From: Prevotella sp.
GTDB lineage: Bacteria; Bacteroidota; Bacteroidia; Bacteroidales; Bacteroidaceae
NCBI GenBank assembly: GCA_017623655.1
Contig: JAGAON010000007.1
Coordinates: forward strand, 62,001 to 126,000
Direction: 5' to 3'
DNA: 64,000 nt
Position 1 is the first letter of the stretch, and each line of letters begins with the position of its first letter. The notes below the pieces were generated by a model, which was not told where the DNA came from, ran no database searches, and saw only the letters and a program-made list of their open reading frames with translations. Both the position numbers and the translations under genes were made by a program. Positions 48,502 through 58,087 of the stretch are shown here, one piece after another.

Positions 48502-49620
48502 ATGACAAGGAATCTTCATGACAAACCTTTTGATGCGGAAACTCTAATTAAACTAGAGCTTTTCGAAATGTATACAAAAGAGTGGTTACCAGCTATGATT
48601 ATGAGTAGGCCAGGCAAAGCAATTTGTATTTTTGATTTCTTTGCAGGACCAGGCTATGATAAGAAAAGAATACCAGGATCTCCTATTCGAATACTAGCTC
48701 AAATTAAAGGCCAATATCAAAATATTATTAATAAACGTGTTGGTGTATATGTATGGTTTAATGAATTTAGTAAGAAAAAATATGACATATTGGATAGTTG
48801 TACTAAATCTTACATAATGAATTCATTTGAATTAAAGCAACTAGAGGAATTAAAACTATTAAAACTAAAAGTGACCAATGAGGATTTTGCAGACCTTTTT
48901 CCTAAAGTTAAAGATATAATAGTCAAATTCCCGACTTTAGCAATTCTGGATCAAAATGGAATTAAGTTCACATCTGAAGAATATTTTATATCTTTATGTA
49001 CTTCTAAAAATACAGATTTTCTCTATTATCTGTCATCTTCATATTTTGTAAGGTTCGGTGAAGAAAAGTCATTTCAGATGAATCTTAGGATTGATATGGA
49101 AAGAGCTTTGGCACAACCTTATAAATATATTCATGAAAGTATCATTCAACAATTAAAAGAAAGAATACCAACAACCTCAAACGTTAGGCTATATCCTTTT
49201 ACTATTAAAAAGGACTCAAATATATATGGTATTATTTTTGGTGCAAGTCATATCCGTGCGGTGGACAAATTTCTTAGAACAGCTTGGAAACTTAATGAAA
49301 TAAATGGATGTGCGAATTTTGATATTGATAATGATGTAGAACATAGTCTTCCCAACTTATTTGGAGATGAAATGCGCGTTCCCACAAAGATTGAGCGGTT
49401 TAAGAAATGTTTACGGGAATATATATTGAATAATACTGTCAAGACAAATGAAGACGTATTTTTATTTACTATGGAAAAAGGTCATATTCCTACTCATGCA
49501 ACAGAGGAAATTAAGTTAATGAAAAAAGAAGGCTTGATAGAATATGATGCTCGCTCTCCAATGGTGAACTATGATGAAATTTATAATAACAAAAGAATTA
49601 TTGAATTTATACTAAAATGA
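48502..49620 (+). CDS. Three-Cys-motif partner protein TcmP
   Basis: 372 residues, strongly Lys- and Ile-rich. FDFFAGPGYDKKRIPGSPIRIL (about 48-69) is the recognisable TcmP block and resembles an AdoMet-methyltransferase motif I. The rest has no motif I can name, though LAILDQNGIKFT might be the second strand region. TcmP genes are nearly always next to a Gp37/Gp68 three-Cys protein, as here, where they overlap by 4 nt. The pair's function is unknown. Confidence 0.85.
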   Translation: MTRNLHDKPFDAETLIKLELFEMYTKEWLPAMIMSRPGKAICIFDFFAGPGYDKKRIPGSPIRILAQIKGQYQNIINKRVGVYVWFNEFSKKKYDILDSCTKSYIMNSFELKQLEELKLLKLKVTNEDFADLFPKVKDIIVKFPTLAILDQNGIKFTSEEYFISLCTSKNTDFLYYLSSSYFVRFGEEKSFQMNLRIDMERALAQPYKYIHESIIQQLKERIPTTSNVRLYPFTIKKDSNIYGIIFGASHIRAVDKFLRTAWKLNEINGCANFDIDNDVEHSLPNLFGDEMRVPTKIERFKKCLREYILNNTVKTNEDVFLFTMEKGHIPTHATEEIKLMKKEGLIEYDARSPMVNYDEIYNNKRIIEFILK

Positions 49621-50348
49621 AAACGACAAAAATAGAATGGACAGATAAGACTTGGAATCCCATAACAGGATGCACAAAGAAGTCCGCAGGGTGTGCTCAT
49701 TGTTATGCAGAGGTAATGACGCGCCGTTTGAAAGCTATGCATTTGGAGAAATATCAAAATGGCTTTGAATTGACACTACATGAGAAAGAGTTGGAACTAC
49801 CATTAAAATGGAAAGGTTCTCATAATATATTTGTATGTTCGATGAGTGACATATTTCATGAAAACGTACCTTTTGAGTTTATTGATAAGATAATAGAGGT
49901 AATAATTAAAACTCCTCAACATCGTTATCAGATTTTAACCAAACGTGCAGAACGTATGGTTGAATATTTTAAAGATAGAATAATACCAGATAACGTTTGG
50001 TTGGGTGTGACAGTAGAGTGCAGAGATACAAAATGTAGAATTGATAGTTTAAGGCATCTAAAAGCTTCCGTGAAATTCCTGTCGTGCGAACCTTTAATAG
50101 AAAGTCTTGGCGAACTAAACCTATACGGTATAGATTGGGTAATAGTAGGAGGTGAAAGTGGCCCAAAGGCAAGGCCAATGAAAGAAGAGTGGGTTTATGA
50201 AATAAAAAAACAAACAGAAAAACAAGATGCAGCTTTTTTCTTTAAACAATGGGGAACATGGGGCAGCGATGGAATAAAACGTAACAAACACGCCAATGGT
50301 AAACTTCTCAATGGTGAGATAATACAAGAAATGCCTAATTTGAAATAA
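49617..50348 (+). CDS. Three-Cys-motif protein, phage Gp37/Gp68 family (DUF5131)
   Basis: 243 residues. IEWTDKTWNPITGCTKKSAGCAHCYAE gives Cys19, Cys26 and Cys29 (CX6CX2C) near the N-terminus, like an iron-sulfur site of radical-AdoMet type. Later blocks are SMSDIFHE, YQILTKRAERM, WLGVTVE and DWVIVGGESGPKARPMKEEWV, all typical of the family. No enzyme activity is proven to my knowledge. It starts in the last codons of tcmP, so the two are probably made together. Confidence 0.85.
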   Translation: MKTTKIEWTDKTWNPITGCTKKSAGCAHCYAEVMTRRLKAMHLEKYQNGFELTLHEKELELPLKWKGSHNIFVCSMSDIFHENVPFEFIDKIIEVIIKTPQHRYQILTKRAERMVEYFKDRIIPDNVWLGVTVECRDTKCRIDSLRHLKASVKFLSCEPLIESLGELNLYGIDWVIVGGESGPKARPMKEEWVYEIKKQTEKQDAAFFFKQWGTWGSDGIKRNKHANGKLLNGEIIQEMPNLK

Positions 50349-50366
50349 AAATATAGCGAAAATAAA

Positions 50367-50885
50367 ATGTGGTCAAAGTTTCATTCTTTTATTACGGATT
50401 CAGAAAGGCTTGATGCTGAATTAAATTGGGTTAGTAAGATTTGGTATCTTATACTTGTTGTATCTTCAAGTATATATGTGTTTATAAATTTCTCGGAACT
50501 TGTATCATTTACATTTTTCGAAGAATTTAATGGGAAGAATCTTATTTTTATATTATGGTTAGTATTATTACTATTGCCCTTAATCGATAACTTTGAAGGA
50601 TTTGGAGTGCATTTTAGTAAACATGCTAACAGAATTACACAAAAGTCTAATGAAATAGCAGAAGAAGTAATGAATAAAACTCCCCAAAATGTAGAGGGGT
50701 TAAAGAAAGAATTAGAAAAAGCAACTAAAGAGATTGCAAAAAAATCCAATGAAATAGTAGAAGAAGTAATGAATAAAACTCCCAAAGATGTAGAGGGGTT
50801 AAAGAAAGAATTAGAAAAAGCAACTAAAGAGGTTGCCCAAAAATCCAATGAAATAGAAGAAACAACTAAAAAGAATTTAATATGA
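50367..50885 (+). CDS. Unrecognised two-helix membrane protein with 33-residue repeats
   Basis: 172 residues; I do not recognise the family. Two membrane helices (about 25-48 and 60-76) are followed by a charged coiled region built of two near-identical 33-residue units, SNEI(A/V)EEVMNKTP..VEGLKKELEKATKE(I/V)A, plus a third short start (SNEIEE). The DNA units are 99 bp long and almost identical, so the duplication is recent. The next gene starts within its last codon. Possibly a membrane-tethered part of the island's system. Confidence 0.75.
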   Translation: MWSKFHSFITDSERLDAELNWVSKIWYLILVVSSSIYVFINFSELVSFTFFEEFNGKNLIFILWLVLLLLPLIDNFEGFGVHFSKHANRITQKSNEIAEEVMNKTPQNVEGLKKELEKATKEIAKKSNEIVEEVMNKTPKDVEGLKKELEKATKEVAQKSNEIEETTKKNLI

Positions 50886-51160
50886 ATACATATTATAATA
50901 AAGAATTAGCTTATAAATACATTAAAGAAGCTATTGATGATGGTTTGAGTAAAATGGGTAACCCACAATTGTCGGATTTGATATGTGATACCTGGATTAC
51001 ATATTCAAGAGATATTCTTGATCTAACTACCAAAAGTTATAATCCTTCTATATTGTTAAATTATTTAAGGATAATTTCAAACTTTGACAATTCAATTTTA
51101 CCATATCAGAAAATTAGTATTTGTCTTGAATATCTTATAGGAATTTTAAAACTTCTATAA
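50882..51160 (+). CDS. Unrecognised small protein, last gene of the island operon
   Basis: 92 residues, AT-rich codons, predicted all-helical and soluble, no known motif: NKELAYKYIKEAIDDGLSK, then LLNYLRIISNFDNSILPYQKISICLEYLIGIL. It starts by a 4-nt overlap with the repeat protein, which supports that both are real genes of one operon. Function unknown. Confidence 0.65.
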   Translation: MNTYYNKELAYKYIKEAIDDGLSKMGNPQLSDLICDTWITYSRDILDLTTKSYNPSILLNYLRIISNFDNSILPYQKISICLEYLIGILKLL

Positions 51161-51194
51161 ATAAACCCGTTGGCGGAATTAATAAAGTACGCAC

Positions 51195-51920
51195 TAAATT
51201 AACGTGAGTTCGACGAATTATAATAGACTGCCAAATTGGTGATTAGCGAAAATTGTTGTAACTTTATAGTGTTCAAATACAAAGAATTACAAACAATAAT
51301 CGCTATGCTCACCGAGGACAAAGTTACAGAATTATTTTGTATGGCAGATGACTTCTGCAAGTTTTTTTGATGCAATGATAGAAAAATATACGCTGAAATC
51401 ATATAAAAAGCGTCGTTATAAACGTGATTCAACTATGTCAAAGGCAGAAAACATGCTGATTATGATACTGTTTCATGATTCAGGCTACCGTTGTCTGAAA
51501 CATTTCTACCTAGAAAAAGTCAGACAGGAAGCCATTGGAATATAAGGCTTTGGTCAATCTTATCTATGATAAGCTTGTTGGTGACAAAGGATATATTGGC
51601 AAGAACCTCTTCCAACGCCTGTTCGTCGATGGCATACAGATTATCACAAAACTCAAAAGCAATATGAAAGGGGCTTTGATGAGCGTGTCGGACAAGCTGC
51701 TGCTCAGGAAACTGGCTATTATAGAGACGGTAAACGATGAATTGAAAAACATTCGCAGGTGGAGCATTCAAGACACAGGAGCTTTGATAATTTCATTGTA
51801 AACATACTGGGGGCTATTGCTGCTTATTGTATGTTTCCTAAAAAGCCATGTATCAATGTACAACGGACATTAGACACACAGATTGCATTGTTTTGAATTC
51901 GTCGAACTCACGTTAAATTA
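51195..51920 (+). mobile_element. IS982-like insertion sequence remnant
   Basis: Inverted ends ACGTGAGTTCGACGAATT (51202-51219) and its complement (51896-51913), perfect over 18 bp, are flanked by a 7-bp direct repeat TAAATTA (51195-51201 and 51914-51920). The element is about 712 bp, shorter than a full IS982 member (about 1 kb), because the transposase is internally deleted. It separates the restriction island from the adenine deaminase gene. Confidence 0.85.
51304..51894 (+). pseudogene. IS982 family transposase, frameshifted and internally deleted
   Basis: Starts MLTEDKVTELFCMADDFCKFF, then a T-tract of seven (51362-51368) shifts the frame. The next frame continues DAMIEKYTLKSYKKRRYKRDSTMSKAE...FHDSGYRCLKHFYLEKV, where sequence is lost near 51520. 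A C-terminal part resumes (LVNLIYDKLVGDKGYIGKNLFQRLF...KLAIIETVNDELKNI), and a further shift leads to the end near ILGAIAAYCMFPKKPCI. At least two shifts and one deletion, so it is not functional. Confidence 0.8.
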
Positions 51921-51942
51921 CAAAAATGTCCTTCAAGACCTG

Positions 51943-53598
51943 TCACCGGACGAATATGTCCGTGAAATCAAAGGCATCTACATCCACAAGGCCTTTGTCC
52001 GTCAGTTTCAACGACGGTATGACGGGGAGCGCCATGAAGGACATCGTGATGAAAGGGGCACGGAGGCTGCACCCCAAGTCTTTGGCTTTGTCGCCAAGTA
52101 TCTTGTATTTTGCGACAATATCGGCCGCGCTTTCATCGGACATCAGTCCGGCGACAGGGAGCGGAAGCAGCTCGACGCCCGAAGCGTCAGACACCGCCAC
52201 GCCGCCTTTTGCGCCGACAAGGGCGTTTATGACCTTGACAAGTTCATCGTCGGAAGTGCCGATGGCAACGATGTTGTGGCTGTCATGGGCTACCGTTGCG
52301 CCGATGGCGCCGCCGCGTAAGCCTAAGCCTTTGATGTAGGCCGCCTTGGGGCTGCCGTTGCCGTAACGGTTGTAAACCACTATCTTCTGTATGGAACCGT
52401 CCGCAAGCCGTGACACTGGAACGGTCTCCACGCCTGTAAGCAGCTCGCTGTCGTATGCCACTATCACCCTTGCCATGCCGTCCGCCGGAGGCGTCAGTGC
52501 CATATCTCCGGCGGAAACCGGTGCGGCATTGAAGTTGTTGGGCGTTTCGCCACGGGGGGACGAGAGCATGAGCGCCGGCTCTATCAGTCCGCCCTGCTCC
52601 GTGTCATAGACCACCGCCCCGTCTATTACCGTCTGCCTTACGTTGAAGTCCGTGAGGTTGTCAACGGCGATGAAGGTGGCATCGTCGCCGGCTTTCATCA
52701 GTCCGGAAGGGAGACTGTAATGCTTCACGGGATTTACAACCGCCGCTTTCAGCAGTTTCCATACCGGAATGCCCCTGCCAATACCGCGGCGCACCATGGC
52801 ATCGATGTGTCCCTCCACCAAGTCGTCGGGGTGTTTGTCGTCGGAACAGAGCATGGTCATGGACGGCGCCTCGTCTATTATGTCGGCGAGGGCGTCGAAA
52901 TTCCTTGCGGCACTGCCCTCACGCACTATCACCTTCATGCCGTTCGCCACGCGTTGCCGCGCCTCCTCGATGGTGGTACACTCATGGTCGGTGGATATTC
53001 CGGCATTGATGTACGTGAGGAGCGCGTCACCCAGCAGTCCGGGGGAGTGCCCGTCAACAGGCTTGCCCGCCGCCTTTGCCGCCGCAATCTTTTCCATCAC
53101 CTCCCTGTCACCGTTGATTACGCCGGGATAGTTCATCACTTCCGACAGATAGCACACGTCACTCCGTTTCATCAACTCCCTCGTTTGGGCGGCGTCAATG
53201 GTAGCGCCGGCACTCTCAAGATGCGAGGACGGCACGCAGGAGGGAAGCCCGAAACAGACGTTGAAGCGTGTGGTGGCGGCGTCAGACGACATGAAGTCCA
53301 GCCCCGCAACGCCGAGAACGTTGACTATCTCGTGCGGGTCGCTCACGGAATTGACCACGCCGTGCGTCACCGCCACCTTGGAAAAGTTGGCGGGTGTCAT
53401 CATGGAGCTTTCTATATGGACGTGGGCGTCCGTCAGTCCGGGCATATAATACGGTGAGCCGGCCGGCACTTCATCCAGCCGGCTTATCTCCGTAATCTTG
53501 CCATCCCGGCACACTATGCGTCCGGGATATGAGCTTTCGTTCTCTATGTCAACGATATTGCCGACAAAAACGGGTGTCGTATCAATGTCTTCCGTCAT
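51943..53598 (-). CDS. ade: Adenine deaminase
   Basis: 551 residues of the amidohydrolase superfamily; deaminates adenine to hypoxanthine in purine salvage. MPGLTDAHVHIESSMMTPANF gives the metal-binding HxH, then SDPHEIVNVLG, VDGHSPGL, STDHECTTIEEA, LCSDDKHPDDL and the C-terminal GLRGGAIGATVAHDSHNIVAIG, all typical of Ade. The stop lies 23 nt beyond the IS target duplication, so insertion did not harm it. It has its own promoter. Confidence 0.95.
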   Translation of the reverse strand: MTEDIDTTPVFVGNIVDIENESSYPGRIVCRDGKITEISRLDEVPAGSPYYMPGLTDAHVHIESSMMTPANFSKVAVTHGVVNSVSDPHEIVNVLGVAGLDFMSSDAATTRFNVCFGLPSCVPSSHLESAGATIDAAQTRELMKRSDVCYLSEVMNYPGVINGDREVMEKIAAAKAAGKPVDGHSPGLLGDALLTYINAGISTDHECTTIEEARQRVANGMKVIVREGSAARNFDALADIIDEAPSMTMLCSDDKHPDDLVEGHIDAMVRRGIGRGIPVWKLLKAAVVNPVKHYSLPSGLMKAGDDATFIAVDNLTDFNVRQTVIDGAVVYDTEQGGLIEPALMLSSPRGETPNNFNAAPVSAGDMALTPPADGMARVIVAYDSELLTGVETVPVSRLADGSIQKIVVYNRYGNGSPKAAYIKGLGLRGGAIGATVAHDSHNIVAIGTSDDELVKVINALVGAKGGVAVSDASGVELLPLPVAGLMSDESAADIVAKYKILGDKAKDLGCSLRAPFITMSFMALPVIPSLKLTDKGLVDVDAFDFTDIFVR

Positions 53599-53698
53599 AT
53601 TCTAAGTGCATGAAACCAATGTAAAGCATACTGGCAAGGAGGGGATTTTACTTGCAACGGCTTTCAGTATGGTGATTTTCCGGTTACTAATCCAACGG

Positions 53699-53730
53699 CA
53701 AATTTACGCAATTATCACGATACCACCAAA
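53699..53730 (-). promoter_or_regulatory. Promoter of the adenine deaminase gene
   Basis: TTTG (53730-53727), 20-nt spacer, TAAATTTG (53706-53699) on the minus strand, about 100 nt before the start codon. Full consensus match. Confidence 0.75.
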
Positions 53731-53781
53731 TGTTTTTATGTCCATTAATCTCTTAACAGGCAAAAATATATTCCAAAATTC

Positions 53782-53812
53782 TTGTGTATCAATGAAATTA
53801 TATGTAATTTTG
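53782..53812 (+). promoter_or_regulatory. Promoter of the FISUMP lipoprotein gene
   Basis: TTG (53782-53784), 20-nt spacer, TAATTTTG (53805-53812). Transcription would start near 53819, about 455 nt before the coding region. Confidence 0.7.
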
Positions 53813-53940
53813 CAGATGTGATACCCGCGCCATGTTTACCCGACAGGAAGGAAAACGGGAATGTATCCGCCAGAGTTAACACTGTGTCGGATATGGAGAG
53901 GGAATCACACTACATTTTGAAAAAGTGTTCGCTGACGCTT

Positions 53941-54073
53941 TGTTTTTGATTGCTTTGAACCTGAGAAATTCAAAACAATACGAAAAATCAAGAACAATGC
54001 AGGGGCAGACACTACGGGTAGGTATATACATACCCCGTTAGTGTGCGGAAGGTTTACCGGCCTTCATGCACAC
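53941..54073 (+). ncRNA. Candidate structured 5' leader element
   Basis: Nested hairpin: TGTTTTTGATT (53941-53951) with AATCAAGAACA (53986-53996), enclosing TTTGAA/TTCAAA. A second hairpin runs 54009-54044 (ACACTA...TAGTGT with CGGG/CCCG inside). A third, GTGTGC (54041-54046) with GCACAC, also pairing GGAAGG with CCTTC, uses some of the same bases, so the second and third exclude each other. Such alternatives are what a regulatory leader would show; function is inferred. Confidence 0.4.
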
Positions 54074-54273
54074 TTTACGGGTATTGCATATCACCAATGG
54101 CGTGGGTGTCCGGTCTGTTTGTTTGTTTTTCGTAGGTTTTCTCAGGGCCAAAAGCAACGGACAAGCAGACGATAGACATCCCGCTTTTTTATTTTGTAGG
54201 AAACACCTAACTCACAAGAACACGCCTGAATCCGGATGCCTGTCGGGCAAAAACCTAATTTTTCATTTTCATC

Positions 54274-55527
54274 ATGAAACGATTTTTATTTGCAATGCCT
54301 TTCATGGCATTACTGGCATGCTTCTGCTTGTCGTCGTGCTGTCAGGGTGCTGACGATGATTTCCTGCCCAATGACGGCATTCAGGACGAAGACAACAGCG
54401 ACAGCAATCAGGCCGACAGCGAGGGGAACGAGACCTACACCTATTCGTTTGTCACAAGTGCAACACAGGATTTGCTGGACTTCTATGACACCGACGTGAC
54501 CATAACAATGGCTGACGGAACGGTAACCGCCAAGAGGCTGTCAACCCCTAACGAGGCTATATCGTTCACTTCCGGCACCCATCAGGACTTCAACGTAGTA
54601 TATAAGTCGGTATTGAAGAATGACGCGGCCAGCAGGATAGACGATGCCCGGACATACTCCTTCCCCCTGTCTGCCTACACCATAAACGTTGTTGACAGCA
54701 AGGGCAACGTGGTTTACTCATACAGCGGAGGCACGGGAGGCAGAAGTGTCAGCGGTTCCCGGTTGAGAAACAACCTTGACTACTTCGCGCAAAGCTACGA
54801 ATTAAAATACAATAAAGACACGGCGGAGCCTGAACAGCACTCGTACAATAACGTGGAGTATGTAGATAAGGATGCCAACACGCTGACTATAACGGAGGGT
54901 GAGACGTTCGTTGACCTTGGCCTCAGCGTGAAGTGGGCAAGCAAGAACCTTGCAATGGAGGATTACACCTTATATGGCAGCAGCTATTTCGCATGGGGAG
55001 AGTTAAAGCCAAAGAACGGAAACTACACTTGGAACAACTACAATTTCTTCAACACCGGCAGCAAGGCAATATCAAAATACAATGCCACGGACGGCCTGAC
55101 AAGGCTTAACGAGTATGACGACGCAGCCTTCTACAACAGGTATTTCTATGAGGGCAACGACTTCTGCCGTATGCCCACAGCCGAGGAAGCACAGGAGTTG
55201 ATAAAGAACTGCACATGGACATGGGGCGTTTACAACGGAGAGTATGGCTACAAGGTTGAGGGCAAGGGCAACAGCATCTTCCTTCCGGCCGCAGGTGCCA
55301 TGGGAGCGGATGCCCAGCACTACATGGAACAGTACGGACAGCCGCGCGGACGTGGCTCTATCGGCTCATATTGGACAAGTGATTTGAAGGAGAACAAGAC
55401 ATATCCGTATCAGGTTGCATACTGTCTGTGCTTCGAAAACTCCAATGTAAAGACGGAGATAACCATTTCTGACGCCAACCAGCCACGCTATGCAGGTTGC
55501 ACTATCCGTGCCGTATGCACACGATAA
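54274..55527 (+). CDS. FISUMP domain lipoprotein
   Basis: 417 residues. Lipoprotein signal with lipobox LSSCC (Cys about 22), an acidic Asp-rich linker, a beta-rich middle, and a C-terminal FISUMP-type domain (about 205-417): FVDLGLSVKWASKNLA, YFAWGELKPKNGNYTWNNY, FCRMPTAEEAQELIKNC, GSYWTSDL. The domain is abundant on surface proteins of Bacteroidota and Fibrobacter. No partner proteins nearby. Role unknown, probably surface display. Confidence 0.82.
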   Translation: MKRFLFAMPFMALLACFCLSSCCQGADDDFLPNDGIQDEDNSDSNQADSEGNETYTYSFVTSATQDLLDFYDTDVTITMADGTVTAKRLSTPNEAISFTSGTHQDFNVVYKSVLKNDAASRIDDARTYSFPLSAYTINVVDSKGNVVYSYSGGTGGRSVSGSRLRNNLDYFAQSYELKYNKDTAEPEQHSYNNVEYVDKDANTLTITEGETFVDLGLSVKWASKNLAMEDYTLYGSSYFAWGELKPKNGNYTWNNYNFFNTGSKAISKYNATDGLTRLNEYDDAAFYNRYFYEGNDFCRMPTAEEAQELIKNCTWTWGVYNGEYGYKVEGKGNSIFLPAAGAMGADAQHYMEQYGQPRGRGSIGSYWTSDLKENKTYPYQVAYCLCFENSNVKTEITISDANQPRYAGCTIRAVCTR

Positions 55528-55561
55528 TGTAACAAGCGTCACGACACAATATATTAAAGAC

Positions 55562-55602
55562 AATGCGCCGCACAGCCTTTTCGGAGGCTATGCGGCGCAT
55601 TT
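55562..55602 (+). terminator. Terminator of the FISUMP lipoprotein gene
   Basis: AATGCGCCGCA-c-AGCC (55562-55577) pairs with GGCT-a-TGCGGCGCATT (55586-55601), one mismatch, then T-rich. Confidence 0.85.
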
Positions 55603-55630
55603 CTTGGCTTAATCGCCTTCCTTGAAAACA

Positions 55631-55665
55631 AAAACGCACTGCGAACCTTGACGGTGCGCAGTGCG
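55631..55665 (-). terminator. Terminator of pckA
   Basis: CGCACTGCG (55635-55643) pairs with CGCAGTGCG (55657-55665). An A-rich run (55625-55634) gives a U-tract on the minus strand. Confidence 0.8.
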
Positions 55666-55706
55666 GATTGTATTGTCTTGTGCCGTTTCCGGCACCTGTA
55701 TTCGGT

Positions 55707-57308
<1,602 letters not shown>

Positions 57309-57413
57309 TACTTACTGAATTTATTTTTATGAACTAATACTTGTTTCTTCCTGAATAATACGGAACGGCGCAACGCTGTGTTAACGTTAACAGCCAATAG
57401 TCCCAATCCGCTG

Positions 57414-57443
57414 CAAAGTTACGAAAAATATTTTATTCTGCAA
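57414..57443 (-). promoter_or_regulatory. Promoter of pckA
   Basis: TTG (57443-57441), 19-nt spacer, TAACTTTG (57421-57414) on the minus strand, about 105 nt before the start. Confidence 0.75.
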
Positions 57444-57658
57444 GCGGATTGGGTACTTAATAAATGATAAAAGCGGGGATTTGAGTATATTTTCCGCCTT
57501 TTTGTAAAGTGAACGTTGCAAAAAACATGACTTTTGTCAGTTAGCGTATGCGGCAGTTCACGGCAAGACACATTCCACACCGTCAGGCCTTAACGACGCA
57601 CCCCTGCATAAAGGCGAACGCACTGAAAGGCGGATTAAGGCAGGCCGGACATTTTTTC

Positions 57659-57850
57659 GGACGCACCAAGGTGCGTCCCTACAAGCAGGATGCGCCGAAA
57701 CATCAACAAAACATAAACGAAAATCACACCAACACAAATGTAGGGACGCACCTTGGTGCGTCCGAAAACAAGCGGAACACGCCGCAACAGCAACCAAACA
57801 TAAACGGGAATCACGCCAACGCAAATGTAGGGACGCACCTTGGTGCGTCC
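57659..57850. repeat. GGACGCACC palindromes, copies 2-4, with 87-bp tandem duplication
   Basis: Palindromes at 57659-57678, 57744-57763 and 57831-57850. The last two lie at the same place in direct copies starting about 57711 and 57798 (87-nt period, only a few differences). Copy 1 is at 6629-6648. Confidence 0.85.
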
Positions 57851-57915
57851 GAAAAACAACCAATCAAAAAAGCCAACGACACCTCCCCAAAACGCCCGCC
57901 GTTTCCGCCCACGTT

Positions 57916-58000
57916 GCAAAAGGGTGCTGATTACCCTGCAATCAGGTGCAAATCACACTGCAATCAGCACCTGTTTACAAGGTAATCAGCACCCTTTTGC
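57916..58000. repeat. ATCAGCACC-family repeat, copy 5
   Basis: 20-bp perfect outer arms (57916-57935 and 57981-58000; core GGTAATCAGCACCC) around 45 nt that hold two more CAATCAG units. Confidence 0.85.
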
Positions 58001-58087
58001 GGAGCGGGCATTTCTTTTTTGCCGGCAAGGGTGCGCTATGTGCGTTTTTTTTTGTACTTTTGCACCTGCTTAAACGGATTTTTTCTT

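Larger units (their letters stand above)
53599..54273. other. Divergent intergenic region with a long structured leader
   Basis: 675 bp without a protein gene. It contains divergent promoters for adenine deaminase (53699-53730) and the FISUMP lipoprotein (53782-53812), and about 455 nt of the latter's 5' leader. An open frame from 54066 overlaps the lipoprotein start and is unlikely to be a gene. Confidence 0.65.
57309..58087. other. Repeat-filled intergenic region between pckA and the papain-like gene
   Basis: 779 bp. Contains the pckA promoter, three GGACGCACC palindromes (two of them within an 87-bp tandem duplication) and the fifth ATCAGCACC locus (57916-58000). Frames here code only repeat-derived sequence (for example GRTKVRPY). 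I see no gene. Confidence 0.75.

Noticed and set aside
51883-52320. Plus-strand frame over the end of the adenine deaminase gene
   Set aside because: Begins in the IS end and is the complement of a well-conserved gene; composition is that of a shadow frame.
54066-54353. Open frame of 95 codons as a gene
   Set aside because: Overlaps the lipoprotein start by 80 nt in another frame, has no start context, and lies in the structured leader. It should be revisited if a conserved peptide is found.
57548-57985. 145-codon frame in the GGACGCACC region
   Set aside because: Made of repeat translation (VGTHLGASE twice); no conserved domain.
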